From Antennarius striatus (Eukaryota > Chordata > Actinopteri > Lophiiformes > Antennariidae): a stretch of 64,000 nucleotides of DNA. Positions 24,764-39,594 of this stretch are shown piece after piece. A program made the translations under genes and the position numbers. The notes beneath the pieces are model-generated. The model made no database searches. It saw only the letters and a list, made by a program, of their open reading frames with translations, and was not told the origin of the DNA. Each line of letters begins with the position of its first letter. Within the stretch, counting starts at the first letter, position 1. Where the stretch lies: the NCBI RefSeq assembly GCF_040054535.1, contig NC_090782.1, positions 22,093,001 to 22,157,000 of the forward strand. The letters run 5' to 3'.

Positions 24764-27700
24764 TGAGTCATTTGAAGTCACTTCCATTTGGTTTTGCTCT
24801 TGTTTGTGTATCTCTTATGTGGTTGGACTTCTACTGTGTGGCTCCGTTTGCCTCTGGTTGGATAAGAACTGCCTCTTGCTTCCAGCCACCATTAACTCTA
24901 GTGTGAAGCCATGGATCAAGGGAGGTAAATCACTAATATCAGCCAGAGAACATCTTTTTGTGAGCTGCTAATTGGGAGCCTTTCCCGCTGCAAGATTCGG
25001 CTGACACTTGAATTCTTATAACTGAGGACAAATGTTTTCACCAACCAGTGTTTTGTGCAAGGATGGTTGGTATTGTTTTATTTTAAGGTTAGGAAAAATC
25101 TGCAGGAAATGTTGTTGAACCTTCCCAGATGAAGGAGGCAGTCATTTACAGGATTCCCACTTATTGGGAGAAGGAAGTCAAAATCTCAGAACTCCACTAG
25201 GTGGCAAGGTTGAGTGACAGGGGACTCTGTTCAGTCACCAGCGGGAGTCGAATCCACATGATCATGAGCCAGAGTCGTCTTGATGCAGTCAAATGAGGCT
25301 TGAGAGAAACTGTGAAAGAGATGGCTCACATTAAATTAACATGAATCCTTTCATTTTGCACTCTAACCCACAAATTAATGTCACGTAAAGAAAAATCATC
25401 GACTTATTCCATGCCCTTATATCCCACGTGCGTTACGGCTTTGAATGCTGCTGGACTCTTTGTGTCAGCAAATTCATATTTCACAACTGAGCCACAGAAA
25501 AAGAACACAATCAAATGACCTGAATATTTTAGCGACAATGTATAAGTGAGATTGTCATCAAGGAGATGGATCTTTTCTATCCAGAAATCATAACTGAGCG
25601 CAAGATGTTAGGAGTTTCAGGAGGATATTATCCACAACAGGAAAAAGTGTGTCACAAACAGGAAGTCCCACATATTGTAGGACCTTCCTCCATCGGTCCA
25701 GCATAGAACACTGACTGTCTGTGTTGTAGTTCACCACAATACTGGAGCTGGAAGCTTAATGATTCTCTAAGGCCTATAAAAGTACGCACACAGGATATGA
25801 TTTCCTGTGATACCTGCCAACATATTAAATTGACGTGGAGAGGAAATGTCATTATATCGCACCAACATTGGGTTTCTTGGGGAAAATATTTGCTTTTTTT
25901 GTGTGAGTTACCCAATGAGAAGACAAATGTAAACTGGTGCCACCAGTGGGGGTACATAGGAAAAAACAAATCTGTTCAAAGTCAATAAAAATCCTCCATC
26001 AGCGCCTTTTAAAGCTTGCTGATCTACAAATTCTATCTTGTTGGTTTTAATTCCAACAGAACTTAAAACTGGTAACTTCCTAAAATTGTTGCTGGTTGCC
26101 TGCAACTGTTCACAGCAATATTCCTTTAATTACAATGTTATACGAAGGGACTAAAAACATGTCAGATTCATGTACACTTCCACTTGATGTATTCGTTTGG
26201 AGTTGACACGAATAATATCAGTGATGTTTAGAGCTCAAACAAAATCCTCATGTTTGAAATAGAAGGAGGATCTTTGTGGACAGTGCAGCTAGTCACAAAT
26301 TTGCCAGATATTTGCATGCATGATGTTGGTTCCCTTTATTTACAACCGCTGTGCTAATGTTGTCAGACAAGTTCACTCTACACCAACTGTAGGTTCATGC
26401 CTCCTCAGAACTACCCTTTTTTAAATTTATTTTTTACCTGTATTGTGTTTCTTGTGATGTTCAAAGTTATTGTTTTTAAGGAAAATAGGTTTTTCTTTTG
26501 GGTTGTTTTTTTTTTTTTTTTTGCATTTATCCACTTCCATTGATCACGTTTGGATAAAAGAAAGATTTAAATGGAAAAAAAGATGATCTACATTGTTAAA
26601 ATCACATAATTCACGTATTCCAGTTACTTCCATGACCACAGGAATATAAAATCAAACGTCACTTAGGATACTCCTACAAACATATGTGAAAGAACGGGTC
26701 CTTCTCAAGAGCTCGGTGAATTCCAGTGCGGTAGAGTGATGAGATGCCAACGACACAATAAGTATAGCCATGATATTAAATCCTATGGTTTAAAAATGAG
26801 ATGCCACATGTGTGTGAAGGAAGGAGGGAATACTTTTGGTAATATAGTGTTTATATACAGTATGTGTGCATATATAAACATGTGTGTGTGTGTGTGTGTG
26901 TCCTTTGAATGCATGTTTACAACTTACTAGTTACATTAAAACCATTTTGGATTCTAAACCCGAACAAAAGACACATATCAAACCTAATTACATTCTGATG
27001 CAGGACTACAAATATTAACTTGTTCACGTTGTCTTGACATTTTTTTCTTCTTGGATTTAAATGGGAAGGGATGAGTCTGAGATCTTTCTGTTTAATAATG
27101 CATGCCTGTTTTGCAGTGAATAACTATGGAAACGAACCCAAATCAATCTGGAGCTGGTACAGATTTGTGTCTCCTTCTCTTTCTCTGTTGTCTCTGAGGT
27201 GATTTTTCACAGCAAGAGCAATCCGGCTGCTCAGCGCCAGCCATTAGGACTCTTCCTTTTCTCCTTCTGCAGCTATTCTCTTCAGCGGTGTTGGCTGTAA
27301 ACACGCCGACAGGGTTGCCTTTATCTCTTCCTGTTCTGTCCTCGAACAAGCAAAGCACAACAAAACATACACTGAGCTGCACAGGACTGGGAGCTATGGG
27401 AGTGAAGCCTGGGAGCAAGAAATGTGTGTCAGACGTAGTGGTGTTTATGAGCATGTGAGCATTCATGCTTAAAAAACCACGTTTGCATCATTGTCTGTGT
27501 GTTGGAATATCATTCCCAGAGAAATGAGTCAGTTTTTTCATCGTTGTTTTAAGTCTCATCGCCCCAAATTGAGAGTTGAATGTCAGTTCAGAGACACACT
27601 AATGATGGCCGGAGGGTGTAGGAGGATCTTTCTGTCATTAAACTGAATTAAACATCAAAATCATGTTCCGCTCATGGGTCACGATTACTTTACTGTGAAC

Positions 27701-30700
27701 AGACAAATTAATCTTGTGGTTTGAAATTTAATTATGCTGTTTGGGATGGGAATTTATTGATGTTGGAATATAGGCGCTTTAACTCAAGTGTGAAGTACTT
27801 TTGTTACATAAAAACATTGTACTGTTTCTGTCGCATTGATTACAGCTCTAGTTCCTTCTAAATCATTTTGGATTTTGACCGTGCTAAAAAACACTTCTTG
27901 TTTCAGATATCAATGATTTGTTGGTAGTAAACAATAACTTATTTCCTGTAAATGTGAGGACCAAAGAGTGCAATACTTCAGAACAATACAAAGACAAATA
28001 ATATAACATACCCTCACTTTGTTTTCATTCATCTCGAGATCCAACTTATTTCTTTCGACTCATTGAAAAAGGTCCAATTAACTCACCTCAAACTTATTTT
28101 TTGTGCAGATTTAAAAACCAACAGAGTTGAAGTGCTGTACAAACTTTAAAAATGATGGACGCAGAATATAAGCCACCAATCTCATAATCTCATAATAAAA
28201 AGACCAAAATCCATAACAGGTTAAAAATAAATTATTAAAAGGAGTCTTAAGGGAAGAGAGGCCAGAATGAGCGAGATGCTAAACTACGACACTGGATTTA
28301 TTTAGTTAAAAATCTACAAGAGCTCCACAGACACACAAAAATCTATCAACAAAAAGGAATATTTCCTTTGACGCTTCAATTTTAATATTCAAACTTTTGT
28401 AAATACGATGCTTGATTGGAAAAGACTGTCTTTTCTACAACTAAAGGAACAAATATACAACAAAAATGACATTGACAACTCAAAATCATTTTGACAAACT
28501 CTCGCACCAAAGGTTTTCGTACCACCTAAACCCAAATCATACACACAAAAGGCTCCTCTGATTTAGAAAATCACAAATACTCAGAAAACAAACAAAAAGA
28601 ACATCCTTCAGCCGACCTCAATCACAACAGTCCAGAGAGCAACTCATAGCAAAGCCTCTCTCTCTTACTCTACTGCCAAGATCTGTATTTTTTATCTCGC
28701 TTTGAAAGTGTGTGGAGGAGTAGGGCCGCGCCATTGTTCTTCAAGGAAAATGGCGTAAGGCCTGTTGAGAAAACAACTGGCAGAGACATTGTTTATGAGC
28801 ATAATTATTAAACATACACACCAAAAATTAGAAAAAACCTACACATTTCAATAGTGCTCAACCCATATCGCTCTTTAATGTTAATCAAAGTAAGGTTACA
28901 AGAGCGATAATAATCTTGATCATAAGAGTGGTGCCCTAAAGTGTTTGCTTTTTGCCTTTCAGCGCTGGATATATGTCAACAGAGAAACCACAGGGTCACA
29001 ATGAGTAAGAGCTAACCATTTAAACCTAAGATTAACTAACCAGTGCACTATACGACATGCATTTTTACCACAAAGTATACATCTTTACATTTAAAACGGA
29101 ATCACCTGGATTACATTATTAAATAGAATACTGATCATGAAGAAAGCCGCATTGGTGTTTTGAGTGAAAACAGAGTAGCCAGCAAGCAGCAAGTGCAGGA
29201 AACGGTTCGGCTGCTACCTTGCTGATAGTAAAACACATCATCTATGAGTCTATTTTCTTAAAAGTATGACTAATCACCTGCAAATTCAGTCTTGGACATT
29301 ATATATGATGATTTCTATCATTGCTGTGTTCATATTTATATCATAGTCTTGATTTCACTGGCGATGCCCTCATCAGTGCGCCCTCCTTTTTTGGACACTA
29401 TCTGAAGTAAACCTAAAAGTATATTACGACTTTACATTTTGACATTAACAACATTATTTGGTGATCGTTGTGTAATCAGCTCTCCAGTTAAGTCACAAAC
29501 CATCAAGCAAGCACAGTAGAGATTGTCAGGTGACATTTACACAGTGCAACACACTTTGCATTTAAAGGACCGGCTGAGTTTCCCTCTCTTACCTGGACAC
29601 CTGTCTGTGTATTTTCTATCTTCAGTCACCTCACTTGTAGTTCATCCAATCTCACATATCCCATCAGCTTTAATTACATTTTCTTTCCTCTTTGTCTGTA
29701 GGATGTGTTGTGCAAAGGTTGAGCGAGGTGTTCCTGACAGCTGCTTCCCTGAAGCACAAGTTAATGGATAACTTTGTAAGTAAAGGTGTGCTGTGTCCCG
29801 CCTCCCCGTCATGCCTTTCTGTCCAATAGCACAACAGAGTCATGAGAAGGTAATACTGTAACTGAACATTGCAAAACCAGGAAGGAGTAAAGCATTACTT
29901 AAAGGCAATAATTCATACATTTTCAGCAAACCGTGTGAAATCAAGAGTGAAACCGGTTTAACCAGTGTTTGTGCAAACAGATGTGCGGTTCATGTAAATG
30001 CAGTTCCAGTGGGTTATAAAGTAAACCTGTTTTGTTAACTGCTTATGGGTCTTTTTCTGTCTTCTGAGAGTGCATGTAAGTGTAGTTTAGTCAGTGTGGT
30101 AGCCAGGCACCACACCTCACTTTGTTTGTCTCAAATGTAAACCCTTTTCTCAGCCTTTTTCAGAAGAGGGAGGAAATCAGACAAGATAAAGTTTTCGGCG
30201 ACAAGGAGTTTTTGTTTATTTAAGATGTACTGCCTGAGGGGGAGTGAACAGACCTCTGGTGTCTCCGACAGAAAAAACAAGGTGACCCTGAAAACAATAG
30301 GGCCACTTCCTGACCACTCAGCGATGGACCTTGTCTCTTTACATCTCCCTCCCTTACTCTTCTTCCTCCCCTCCCTGCCTCGATATGTTCCAGGATGCTT
30401 CAGCTGCATGTCTTGGGGGAGATGGCTGGGTTGGGACAGTAAAATGATAACTCAGCATCAGCTGAAAGAGTCAGCAAGGCGTTCCCACCATGGAGGCATA
30501 GAGGCTGTTAGCTGCACGCTCACTGTTGGATTATCATACACATTCGATGTTGTAGCTATTCAATGTTTCAGCTTTAAGAAAGATATGAAGAAAGTTGCTG
30601 CATTCCGTGAGCGCACATCCGGATACTGTTAGCCAATAGAATGCGCGTGTGGTATCACGTGACTATCTACTAAAAATCCACAACGAGATGAAGCCAGGCA

Positions 30701-33700
30701 TCTTGTAGTGCAGATATGCGAGGGATTATTGCATTACTTCTTAGAAATAAAATAAGACAACCCAAATCCACTGGGGCAACAAGGACTAGCCAATGTGGGC
30801 AACTTTGATAACTGCATCAGAGTGGTTGAAGGACTGGATGCACAGAGGACGTAATGATATGTCATCATGCTCTCCATTTAGAAGGGGTCCTGCTACTGTG
30901 TGTGCTGGTTTACCATATGTGATCATAATACGATTGGTCATTATACACCTACAGTATGTACACACGTTCAGTACATTTACAACATGCAAACAAAGCCAAG
31001 GTCAAGGTCTTCAAGGAGGCTATAGGAGCTGTGATCTGGATAAGATTTCTGGATGAAGACAGGGGCTTTCCCTTTGTCTTCTTCTTCTTCTATAATGGGA
31101 TGTTTATGACTTGTCCCCTCAGAGAAGTGGTGGGTGTCTGGCGGAAGCTGTGAAGTCTTTGCTTAGTCTGAGGGAAATAACAACACGTGTCAAACTGGCC
31201 GTAACAATGGACAGAAGGACCTGAGGAAGAGCTTTGTGACAAACAAGCATACGACTGGCCTTTAACTACCAAAATGAGACAAGCAACAGCACTAAGCAGG
31301 CTGGACTGATTGTCAGTCCTTTTTTTTTTTTTTTTTTGAGTCTATAGAGATAATGAGATAATTTATTGCTTTAACCACCACAATATGCAATCAAGCAGGT
31401 GTAAATTTTACAAGCACGCATTGGTGACACATTTGTGAGTCATATGTCACCTCCATCTGGAAATGTGAAGCTCTTTGCACATCTGTTTTTAAATGTGGAC
31501 GCATCCTACTACAACACCTGCAACTATACAAAGATTCAATAATATTCTGAGTGGTCTCTAATTGTCATTTCTTGTATAATAAAATGCTCTAGTCTCTTTC
31601 TGGGCTCTAATTTTGTCGATCAAGTTTCTGCAAAATGCATAGAAACGAAATCCCTTCTGCGTTTTTCACCCTAACGTCCCCTCTGCAGCCTTAATGACCT
31701 ATTTTCAAAACAGATGTTGTTTCATATCATTTAATGTGATATAAGAGTCTCTTGACTACATGCTCTCAGCGGTGTAACATTACCTACCTCGCTAATATGC
31801 AGTTGGAAAAGGATAATTTGTTTGACTTGAGCGCTTGCCACGTCTTGCAGGTGTAATACTTTATGCACAAAGCAGGCGGAAAAGGATAAGGGGATCAGTT
31901 TCCCAGCTCTCTCTTTTTGATCTTTCATGGTGTGTATTTTATTTATTTTCGCACTTCACTGCGAACCAATGTTTCTTGTCACATCTACTGTCTAGAAAAC
32001 ACAAAGCTTGATAAATAGCTGCTCTCAGAAGCATTGAGATGCATATTTAATGACGTGAGCTTCTCTGAATGGCGTGTTAATCAGTACTCTGTATTTCCTT
32101 ACTGTTTGCTTTGGATGTCACGGTTGTGCGAACATACTCTTAACCATATGGTAACGGATCACCTCGCTGCAGTTAAATGCTTCCACAAGCACAGATACAG
32201 TTCCTCTGTGCCTCGCTGTGTTATTTGTCTGCCTGCTAAGTCGGAACCTGCTATGTTTGGGAGATTCATGTAAAAGCCAACATATTTTTCGTAAGAATCC
32301 AGCGTGCACTTTTCTATCCCCCTTGTGAATGCTGTGGAAATATTTATGCAAAAATAGTGAGAGGGTTGCAGAATTTAGTAACGGCTCAGCGAGGAATTTG
32401 CGTTGAATGTCTCACACTGTTATAATAATTATCAGTATTTACTACTTTTTCTGGTTTGGCCTGCAGAATAGATTTGTATCTGCAACTCCTTCTGCACGTG
32501 TCCATCTCTCGAATTATTTAGTTTGGTACATGATCGGGTTGGAAACCAATATATCGTTTACTCTTGGCTACTTGTTAAATCACCACGCAGATCCATTCTC
32601 TTGGGCTATTAGATGGAAACCGCAAGGAAGCATAAAAACCAAGCTGGGTCAAGCTGCTGTGCAACAAATGTTCTCATTGTTATAAAAGTTTTATTACCAA
32701 ACAGTGTTTTTGTAGGATAGCTTCTTCACGGCATTAAAAAAAACAACTTGAATGAATCTATTATTTTCATCTCAAACACAGAGGTGAATGTTTTGGAATT
32801 CATCCATTAATTGTGCATAAAGTGCAAAACAAACAAAAAATCCCCACAAAACACAAGAATTGCAGTTGTTTAAACTCGAACATGACAAAAAGTTGTATTC
32901 AAACCTGCTGTTTTGTTGCCAAGGCCAAACCAGTGAGTAATTTCTGAAAGTATTTTTGCACAACACAAATAGAAAGACACAAAAAAACTATTGCTAGTTG
33001 TAGATTATAATCCCATAAATCCTATAAAAGCAGCAAAAAAACAAAAACAAAACAGTAGAATGTGTTAGAGTTCACGCAAAGTGCTGCTGTTGCATTCTTA
33101 TTTTTTTTTAAATGCTGCATCCATGTTTTGGTACCAATTCTGTCTTCTCTACATTCCTCATATTTATTAGCCTATGACAATGAAGATCTGTGGAGTATTA
33201 CTGTTTGAATCTGTGCCTGTGTGCAAACACCTACCAGGACAGGAGCCGAGACCCTCCACCTCCATCCCTGCCATCACCTCCACAGGCCTTTTCCTGCCTG
33301 TAGGGTGATTCCTGCCCCTGCGCACCCTCCACTTCCTCCACACACATATCAGCCTCCAGCAGCAGTGCCTCTTCCTGAATGGAGCTCTAGTGCTCTGGAA
33401 ACCGTAGACAAGCAACAACAACTAGTCCATCTCTCTTTCTCTCCCTCTCTTATTCTTGCATTCCATACTTTCTTTAGCTTCAAGTATTCTCTGATTTGCT
33501 TTACTTTCAGTTTTCTTCAGGTAACACGCTGTAGAATTGCCTCCCAGAGGCCTATGTGGCCTCTGTTTATGTCGTAAGGTACATTTTAACAAAATCCCAG
33601 CATTTGCATTTTTCAGCCTTTCAGCACAACCATCTCAGGGTGTCATTCATAATATTCCAGGGCTACGTCGGACCATTCCCTTTCCACTGTTTCCTTGTTA

Positions 33701-33947
33701 ATCATGTTACCATGGAACGTAACCTCCACTTCTATAATTGTGATTCACACCACTATCTTACATAGCAATAGTAGAAGGTTAACTAATATTTTAAATTCAG
33801 TTCTGGACGTATTTGTTCATTTGACTGTTTTGGACCATGTTTCACCACGAATAGTTGAATGGGTGCCAGGCCGATTTGACTTAATGTCAACACTTCAAAA
33901 ACTCAAGTGAGGTGTATAAACATAACTGAAGCAGCACCCATGTGTGT
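24764..33947. other. Intergenic DNA between TEMP and tie1, proximal part
   Basis: Nine kilobases without a recognisable gene. A/T-rich, with a CTCF-like motif at 25194, a poly-T run near 26507-26522 and a TG microsatellite at about 26880-26902. A few open stretches (for example 30225-30632 plus, 135 codons) resemble nothing known. One segment at 33530-33572 looks like a small exon (ttttcttcag before, gtaagg after) but is not recognisable as coding. Confidence 0.5.
25194..25207 (+). promoter_or_regulatory. CTCF-like core motif
   Basis: CCACTAGGTGGCAA fits the CTCF core consensus at all but the final position. It lies just upstream of TEMP, between it and tie1. Binding is unproven. Confidence 0.4.
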
Positions 33948-34385
33948 ACATGGGGGAAGCACTTGAAGCTGTGGAAAACTTTGCTTACCTGGGAAGACTC
34001 ATCAGAGAGGATAGCAAAGCTACGCTGGGAAAGACTCTGGCAGTCTTCTCCCAACTCCGTTCCAAGCAATATAGCCCAAAGACAAAGCTGCTCCTGCTTC
34101 TGCTTTGTGGTTGAGAGAGACATTGACTAGTCAAAACAGACCAATCATTTACAACCCAACAACGACAACAACAGATGTCTTGATTGAACAAGAAATATCA
34201 ATGCACCAGCTGGAGTAGAAAACTGACAGCTAGAAAGCCACCGGGGAAATCACACACAAGCCATGTGCTTCACATGGGTTGGAGCACGATTCTCAGGTTT
34301 GCTTCCAAATGGAAACTACTGGGAAAGAGGAAACCTGGGAGACCCAAAACCACCTGGCATAAAACCGTGAAAAAAGCTCACTGAA
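33948..34385 (+). mobile_element. Decayed non-LTR retrotransposon reverse-transcriptase fragment
   Basis: Translated pieces in the plus direction resemble the C-terminal part of a LINE endonuclease/reverse transcriptase: VENFAYLGRLIRED (about 33970-34010), then SQLRSKQYSPKTKLLLL, and after a break FASKWKLLGKRKPGRPKTTW with HKTVKKAH (about 34300-34383). YLG, RGRPKTTW-like and the spacing between them are the recognisable parts. At least one frameshift and a stop (around 34110-34125) interrupt it, so it is dead. The exact clade was not determined. Confidence 0.7.
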
Positions 34386-34794
34386 ACAATCGTGTCTGCC
34401 TGAAATGCAATAATTCTATAGATACTAAACCTACACTAGAAGTCAACTACATGCTGTTATGATTAGAGCTTCCTTTGTCTGGACTGGAAGCTTTCCATAA
34501 CACCATTACTGAGGTGTGTGTCTCTGTGGGTGTACTATATCTACCTATAAGAGGTCAGCAGCATGTACAACATCAACATCCCTGATTACATGCAGGGTTT
34601 GTTTGGTGTCAGGCTGGTGGGTCAGTCTACCCTGCGTCTGGCGATGGACCCAGATCAATGGAGCCTCACCTTAGGAGGCAGATTGGGGGACATTTTTTTT
34701 TCCCACAACTAGATTGATGAATGACAGGAAGTAAAACTGCAGGGAAATGTTTATTCATCGCAGTGACATGAGTGTGTCTGTATGGGTATGTATA

Positions 34795-34797
<3 letters not shown>

Positions 34798-34883
<86 letters not shown>
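34798..34883. repeat. (TG)43 microsatellite
   Basis: About 86 nt of uninterrupted TG upstream of tie1. Confidence 0.95.
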
Positions 34884-34886
<3 letters not shown>

Positions 34887-35321
34887 ACAAGATGGGGTGT
34901 TAAAAAGAATGTCAATATCTAAGTGTTTCATCCTTGTCTAATGATATACTGTAAACACATATATTTCACAAAATGATCAGTTGCCATGACAAGTATGTAA
35001 AGTATGCAAACCTAAAAAAAATCACTGCTGACACATGAATAACTCATCCAGAAGAAAAGTTTCCCTTCCACAGTGCTGTAAATTACTGATATTAAGGTCC
35101 ACCATCATCCCAAAGGCCATTTTAATATTAGATTACATTATTATTTCATAAAGTAAAACAGAACCAGAGATTAATTTCCTTTAAGTACGTTTCTTTTCCT
35201 TGAAAACCTCGGCTACCACAGCACCAACGATGCAAATAAGGTCTTATACTGACGCTTACGCCAGCATGGATCAAAAACTATTTGGGGTGAGCAAAATACT
35301 TATAAAAGATGCATGATTTGA

Positions 35322-35650
35322 CAGGGTGGCACAGAGGGACAGTGGGTAGCACTGTTGGCTCACAGCATGAAGGTTTTTGGGTTTTATTGTGGAGTTTTGT
35401 ATGTTCCCTCCCTGTGTCTGTCCAGGTTCTCCGGTTTCCTCCCGCCTCCAAAAACATGCAGCTTACGTGAGCTGGTCACACCAAATTGTTTATAAGTGTG
35501 AGTGCATGTGTTTGTTGTTTGTCACCGGTGTGGCCCCGCTATGAGCTGGCGTCTGATCTGAGGTGTAACCTGCCTTTCGTCCATAGCCAGCTGGGATAGG
35601 CTCCAGCAGGCCCCAGACCCCCAAAGCGGATAAGCAGCAGTAGACGAGAC
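35322..35650 (+). mobile_element. Near full-length teleost tRNA-headed interspersed repeat
   Basis: Head ggtggcacagagggacagtg then gggtagcactgttggctcac; middle ggttctccggtttcctcccg and caaaaacatgcag; tail cagctgggataggctccagc followed by gcggataagcagcag. This order is that of a very common teleost non-coding element of about 330 bp. Partial copies lie at 8782-8838 and 12944-13020. The family name is not asserted. Confidence 0.8.
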
Positions 35651-38600
35651 TCATGAGATTGGATGAGTGTTTTGGCTAAACATTGGGGAGTAGAGAGTTC
35701 ATGCAGTCTTCACTTTTGACTTTAAGCTTCACATCAGAATTATTAACATTGAATAGTTGGGTGAGGAAATTAGTTGTGATGGTGAAGTTTCAGACTAGAG
35801 GCTACAGAATGTAGTACATGAACAAAGGTCCTCACTAGTACAAAGAGTTGAACTGTGTGTGTCTTTGTGTGGGTCTGTGTTTTATAGCATGTTCATAAAA
35901 TCTAAAGTTAAGTCATCATCTGGGATTAAGACAATATCGCAAGCAGCCCACAACTGTGCACTAATATTAATTCAGCCCTTTGTCAGACTCCTTTAATATT
36001 TTCTTGCCCCCTGCTAGTTTGTTTCCCATCATTCCATGTCTCAATCCCTCGGTCGGAGACGTGTTACCTTTAAGGTTACTTAAATGGCACTTCATCTTTG
36101 TTGGAAAGTGTATGGTGGAAAATGACAGGACGTACGGGGGAGAAAAGGAAGCCACGTGCGACAAAGATTAGGAACTGGCATCTGAACTGAATACACTCCT
36201 GTTTTTAGGTGGCTCAGCGTCCATGATTTTATCGAAGTGAAAAATGAGAGGATTCTTACTAGACATGAGGAGGAATGGGAGAAAGTTTAAGGGCTTGGAA
36301 GGTGTAAGCGACACCCTTGCTTATAGACTCCCTGGACCCATAAGGATCACTGCGTGTGGAAACCGGCCAGCTCGCCACACAATGGCAGGAAATGGGAATT
36401 TAATACAAACTTTCTCACAAAGTCTTGGAGACCTCCCGCCACTCTTGTCGGTCTCACTTCCAGTCGCGGCCATCTTTGCCATCGGCACCTCCTCTGTTAA
36501 AACCCACAACAGAACGTCGTAAACAAGTCAAACATGCCTGGGAGTGTGCTGCGGTGAATTTACTGTCTAAAACCATTTAGGTGGCATTTCCCCCATAGCC
36601 CTGACTTTTTTTTGCAATGGTGTTAGTGAAAGACTGGTAAGCATATTTACACACATTGCACTGCTACTCCATATAAATATTTTAACCAGCATTTAATGAT
36701 TAAACAAATCAAGGTTGCATATTTAATCTTCTAATAAAAGCAGTTGTGTTGAATTCATAAGTGGCTTCATGTTTCTGAGAAGTGTGTGTCATCAAATTCA
36801 TCGAGCCAGCTGATAATATCGTAATAGCTCTGCGGCTCAGGCGTGATAACTGAACATGTTTTTTAAATAATTGAAATGGAAAAACTTTAAAATTCAACTC
36901 CTTAAAATCTCAACAAATATGTTTTAACATAATTCTCTATGGTGAATGAAGGCCAGTTGATGCGTTTGGCTCTTTTTAATGTAATAATTCTCCCTAACAT
37001 TACTGAATTATATTCCCAGTTGTCTCAGCTGTGACATTGCAGTGATTTTAAAAAAAAAGAAAAGTTAATTATAATAAAAAGAAGAAAAGCTCACAGCTTT
37101 ATCTCCTCCACCAGGTTGTTTGCTTAATTTTCCCCTTCATGTCTTTTTGCCTGGACCACTTGTTCCTTTCTTCCTCGTTCTCTTATTGTTTCATTTACCC
37201 TTCGACTTTCCTCCTTCTTATTAACTTTCCTTTCTTCCTACTGAATATACTCCCTTTGTGTGACCAGTTCAAAGTCAACTGCCTGACATCTGAACAGAAA
37301 CCAGAGTGGTACCGCAAAATCTAAGCAGAGACACAAGTCCTAAAGGATAATGAAGTGAATCAGAGGACTTTTAAGATGTTCATTGTGAGATCACTAGACA
37401 TTAATTGTTTAGGTAGCATATGTTTGTTAGCCAATTGTCTTAGTGTCCTCTAAGCAAAGCTTTTCTAGATAAGACTATATTGTATATACAGCACAGGAGA
37501 GAACAAATGTATTACCATAACTCACTAATAATAATGGGCCATAATTAGTGGGCCAACCTGATTGGCTCTCAGGCCTTTATGCTAGAAGGTAAATCTACCA
37601 ATATCATTCCAGCAAAAGCATCAACTTCTTTTTTTAAACTTTGTATTACTATGATTTTTATTTATAATGTCACATTCATTTCCACTTCTTCAGTTTGAAG
37701 CTGTGTCCTGTTCATTGCTCCACATTATTGTGTGCAGGGCTGTGCTTGATTGTGTGAATGAGGTCGTTCCAGATTTTCATTGTTACACTGTTGTTTTGCC
37801 TGGGGAGGCAGTAATGTGCTTTTTGAACTTGGCCAGGAGACACTGAGCCATAACTTTGTCTGGTAGTGCCATAAAGCAAGCAGTAGACACTCCAACAACA
37901 AACACACTTCATAATTACTGTAGAGTAACAAAGAGGCTTGGATACAATGGCTAAAGTCTGAGGAGCACAGACTGTCCTCCACCCTTGATGTCCAACTCAC
38001 TAAAATAATTTCCTTCACACACAAAAGCACAAGCACACACATCATTTTTATACATTAAACCAAAAACGCGTGGTAAAAGTGGTGTTCTGGTCTCACTTCT
38101 GTACCCCATCAAATATGCACACACATGTCCACACACATATAATTACATGCACTCTGAAAAGAAGCACCCACTTCTGCTTAATGCAGCCAAAGGGCAAAAC
38201 ATCTGTGTTGACCCAGCCTTCAGTCTCTTCCCTTCTGGCTTCCTATAGAGGCTCCGCCAAGCTGTGTCTGTAGCACGCAACATTTTTTCTGTCTTCTCTC
38301 TCTCTTCACACTGCCTCCCTCTCTGAGCTCTAATCACATAGCCCCTATAACATTTGCATCTACAGAAAGATGGCATGAAAAAAGCCCCAAATAATTTGAC
38401 AGTGCAGTTTGTGACATATTGTTCAACTGTGCACCTTTGTCTATTCTCTATGTAGGGATGGGCTGAAATCAGAACTGAGGATTTGGCAGTCTGACAGTTC
38501 AGTTTCCTTGTTTTCAACCCACTATCCATGTCTGTGAGGACTATTTGAAGTGTGTGCAGAGGAAATAAGAAGGTCTTTTAAATGATGTTGTTCTGGCTTC

Positions 38601-38796
38601 TGAGATGCACAGGTCGAGACACTGGGTCAAGGGGACAATGCAGATCTGTGCAGTGGATGCCAAGTTGCTTTCTTTGCCAAGTCATAAAATACAAACTGTA
38701 CTTACTGATTTTCATTAAATCTTTTACCTTTTTTTTTTTTTTTAAATTACCACCTTTATAATGATGGACCTGGACATCTGGAATCATCCATCCAGA

Positions 38797-38840
38797 ATAT
38801 CCTTTGGGATTAATAAAGTTCTATCTTATTTCATCTTATC
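38797..38840 (+). mobile_element. Possible retroelement 3' tail
   Basis: cctttgggattaataaagtt followed by repeats of about tatcttat resembles the short tandem 3' end typical of several teleost non-LTR elements. No body was recognised upstream. Confidence 0.35.
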
Positions 38841-39594
38841 ATTTATGGTTTTCAGTTTTTCAGTTTTCTGTTATCCCAAATTTTCATTTTATTATTTACT
38901 TTTTTCCTGATTTTTTTTTTTAATACAATAGAAGATTAAAGAAACCTCTTACCATCAAAAAAACAGGAAATCTCAAACAATAAGAACTTCAAGTCGATTG
39001 TCTGAAGCCGCAAGGAAATGTAACTCAAAACATCAACTCAGTTTGACAGCTTCTGCAGAGAAAACGATTTGGGCCTGAGTGACACAGAGCAACAGAGATG
39101 GTGGTAGAGCATGCAGAGGAGACACAACAAGCATATTGTTCCTCATTTCCTGACACTGACTGATTAAAACAGTGAAGGGAGGAGGAGGAGGATGATCGTA
39201 AAATGGTGCAGGGATTGAGACCAACACGTTGAAGTGAAAGGAGAAAGCTGTTACATGAGGGAAAACATCATCCAGCTGCTACAATTTGGATGTTTCTACC
39301 ATGAGAGCCAGGGAAGCAATTAAATGCATGTGAACTTTTGATGATTCAAAATGTAGGTCTGAATCGCACAAATGTATAGAAAGAAAGTTTTAACAAAGTA
39401 AGGAGATGAAGAAAAGTGAGAATATTGCATAGTTAAGCGCTGAAACAGTTTACATGCGCAAGTTTTTTGTTTTTTTACCGATTGGGTTTAACTGAAAGGA
39501 TAGAGGCGGGAACTGTGTTGGAATAAAAAAAAAAGAGAGAATTAAAAAATGTAGATAAAAAGTGAATAAAAAAAAGTTTAAACTCCTAAGTTTT

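Noticed and set aside
29523..29771. Possible TEMP upstream exon ending at a gtaaga donor (minus strand near 29590)
   Set aside because: The phase-compatible frame contains a stop and lacks an ATG; the 24763-24745 micro-exon fits phase, start codon and homology much better.
30225..30632. 135-codon plus-strand open frame upstream of tie1
   Set aside because: Mixed low-similarity composition, no splice context or known domain; probably chance.
33530..33572. Exon-like segment with ttttcttcag before and gtaagg after
   Set aside because: Too short and without any recognisable coding similarity or partner exons; kept only as a remark.
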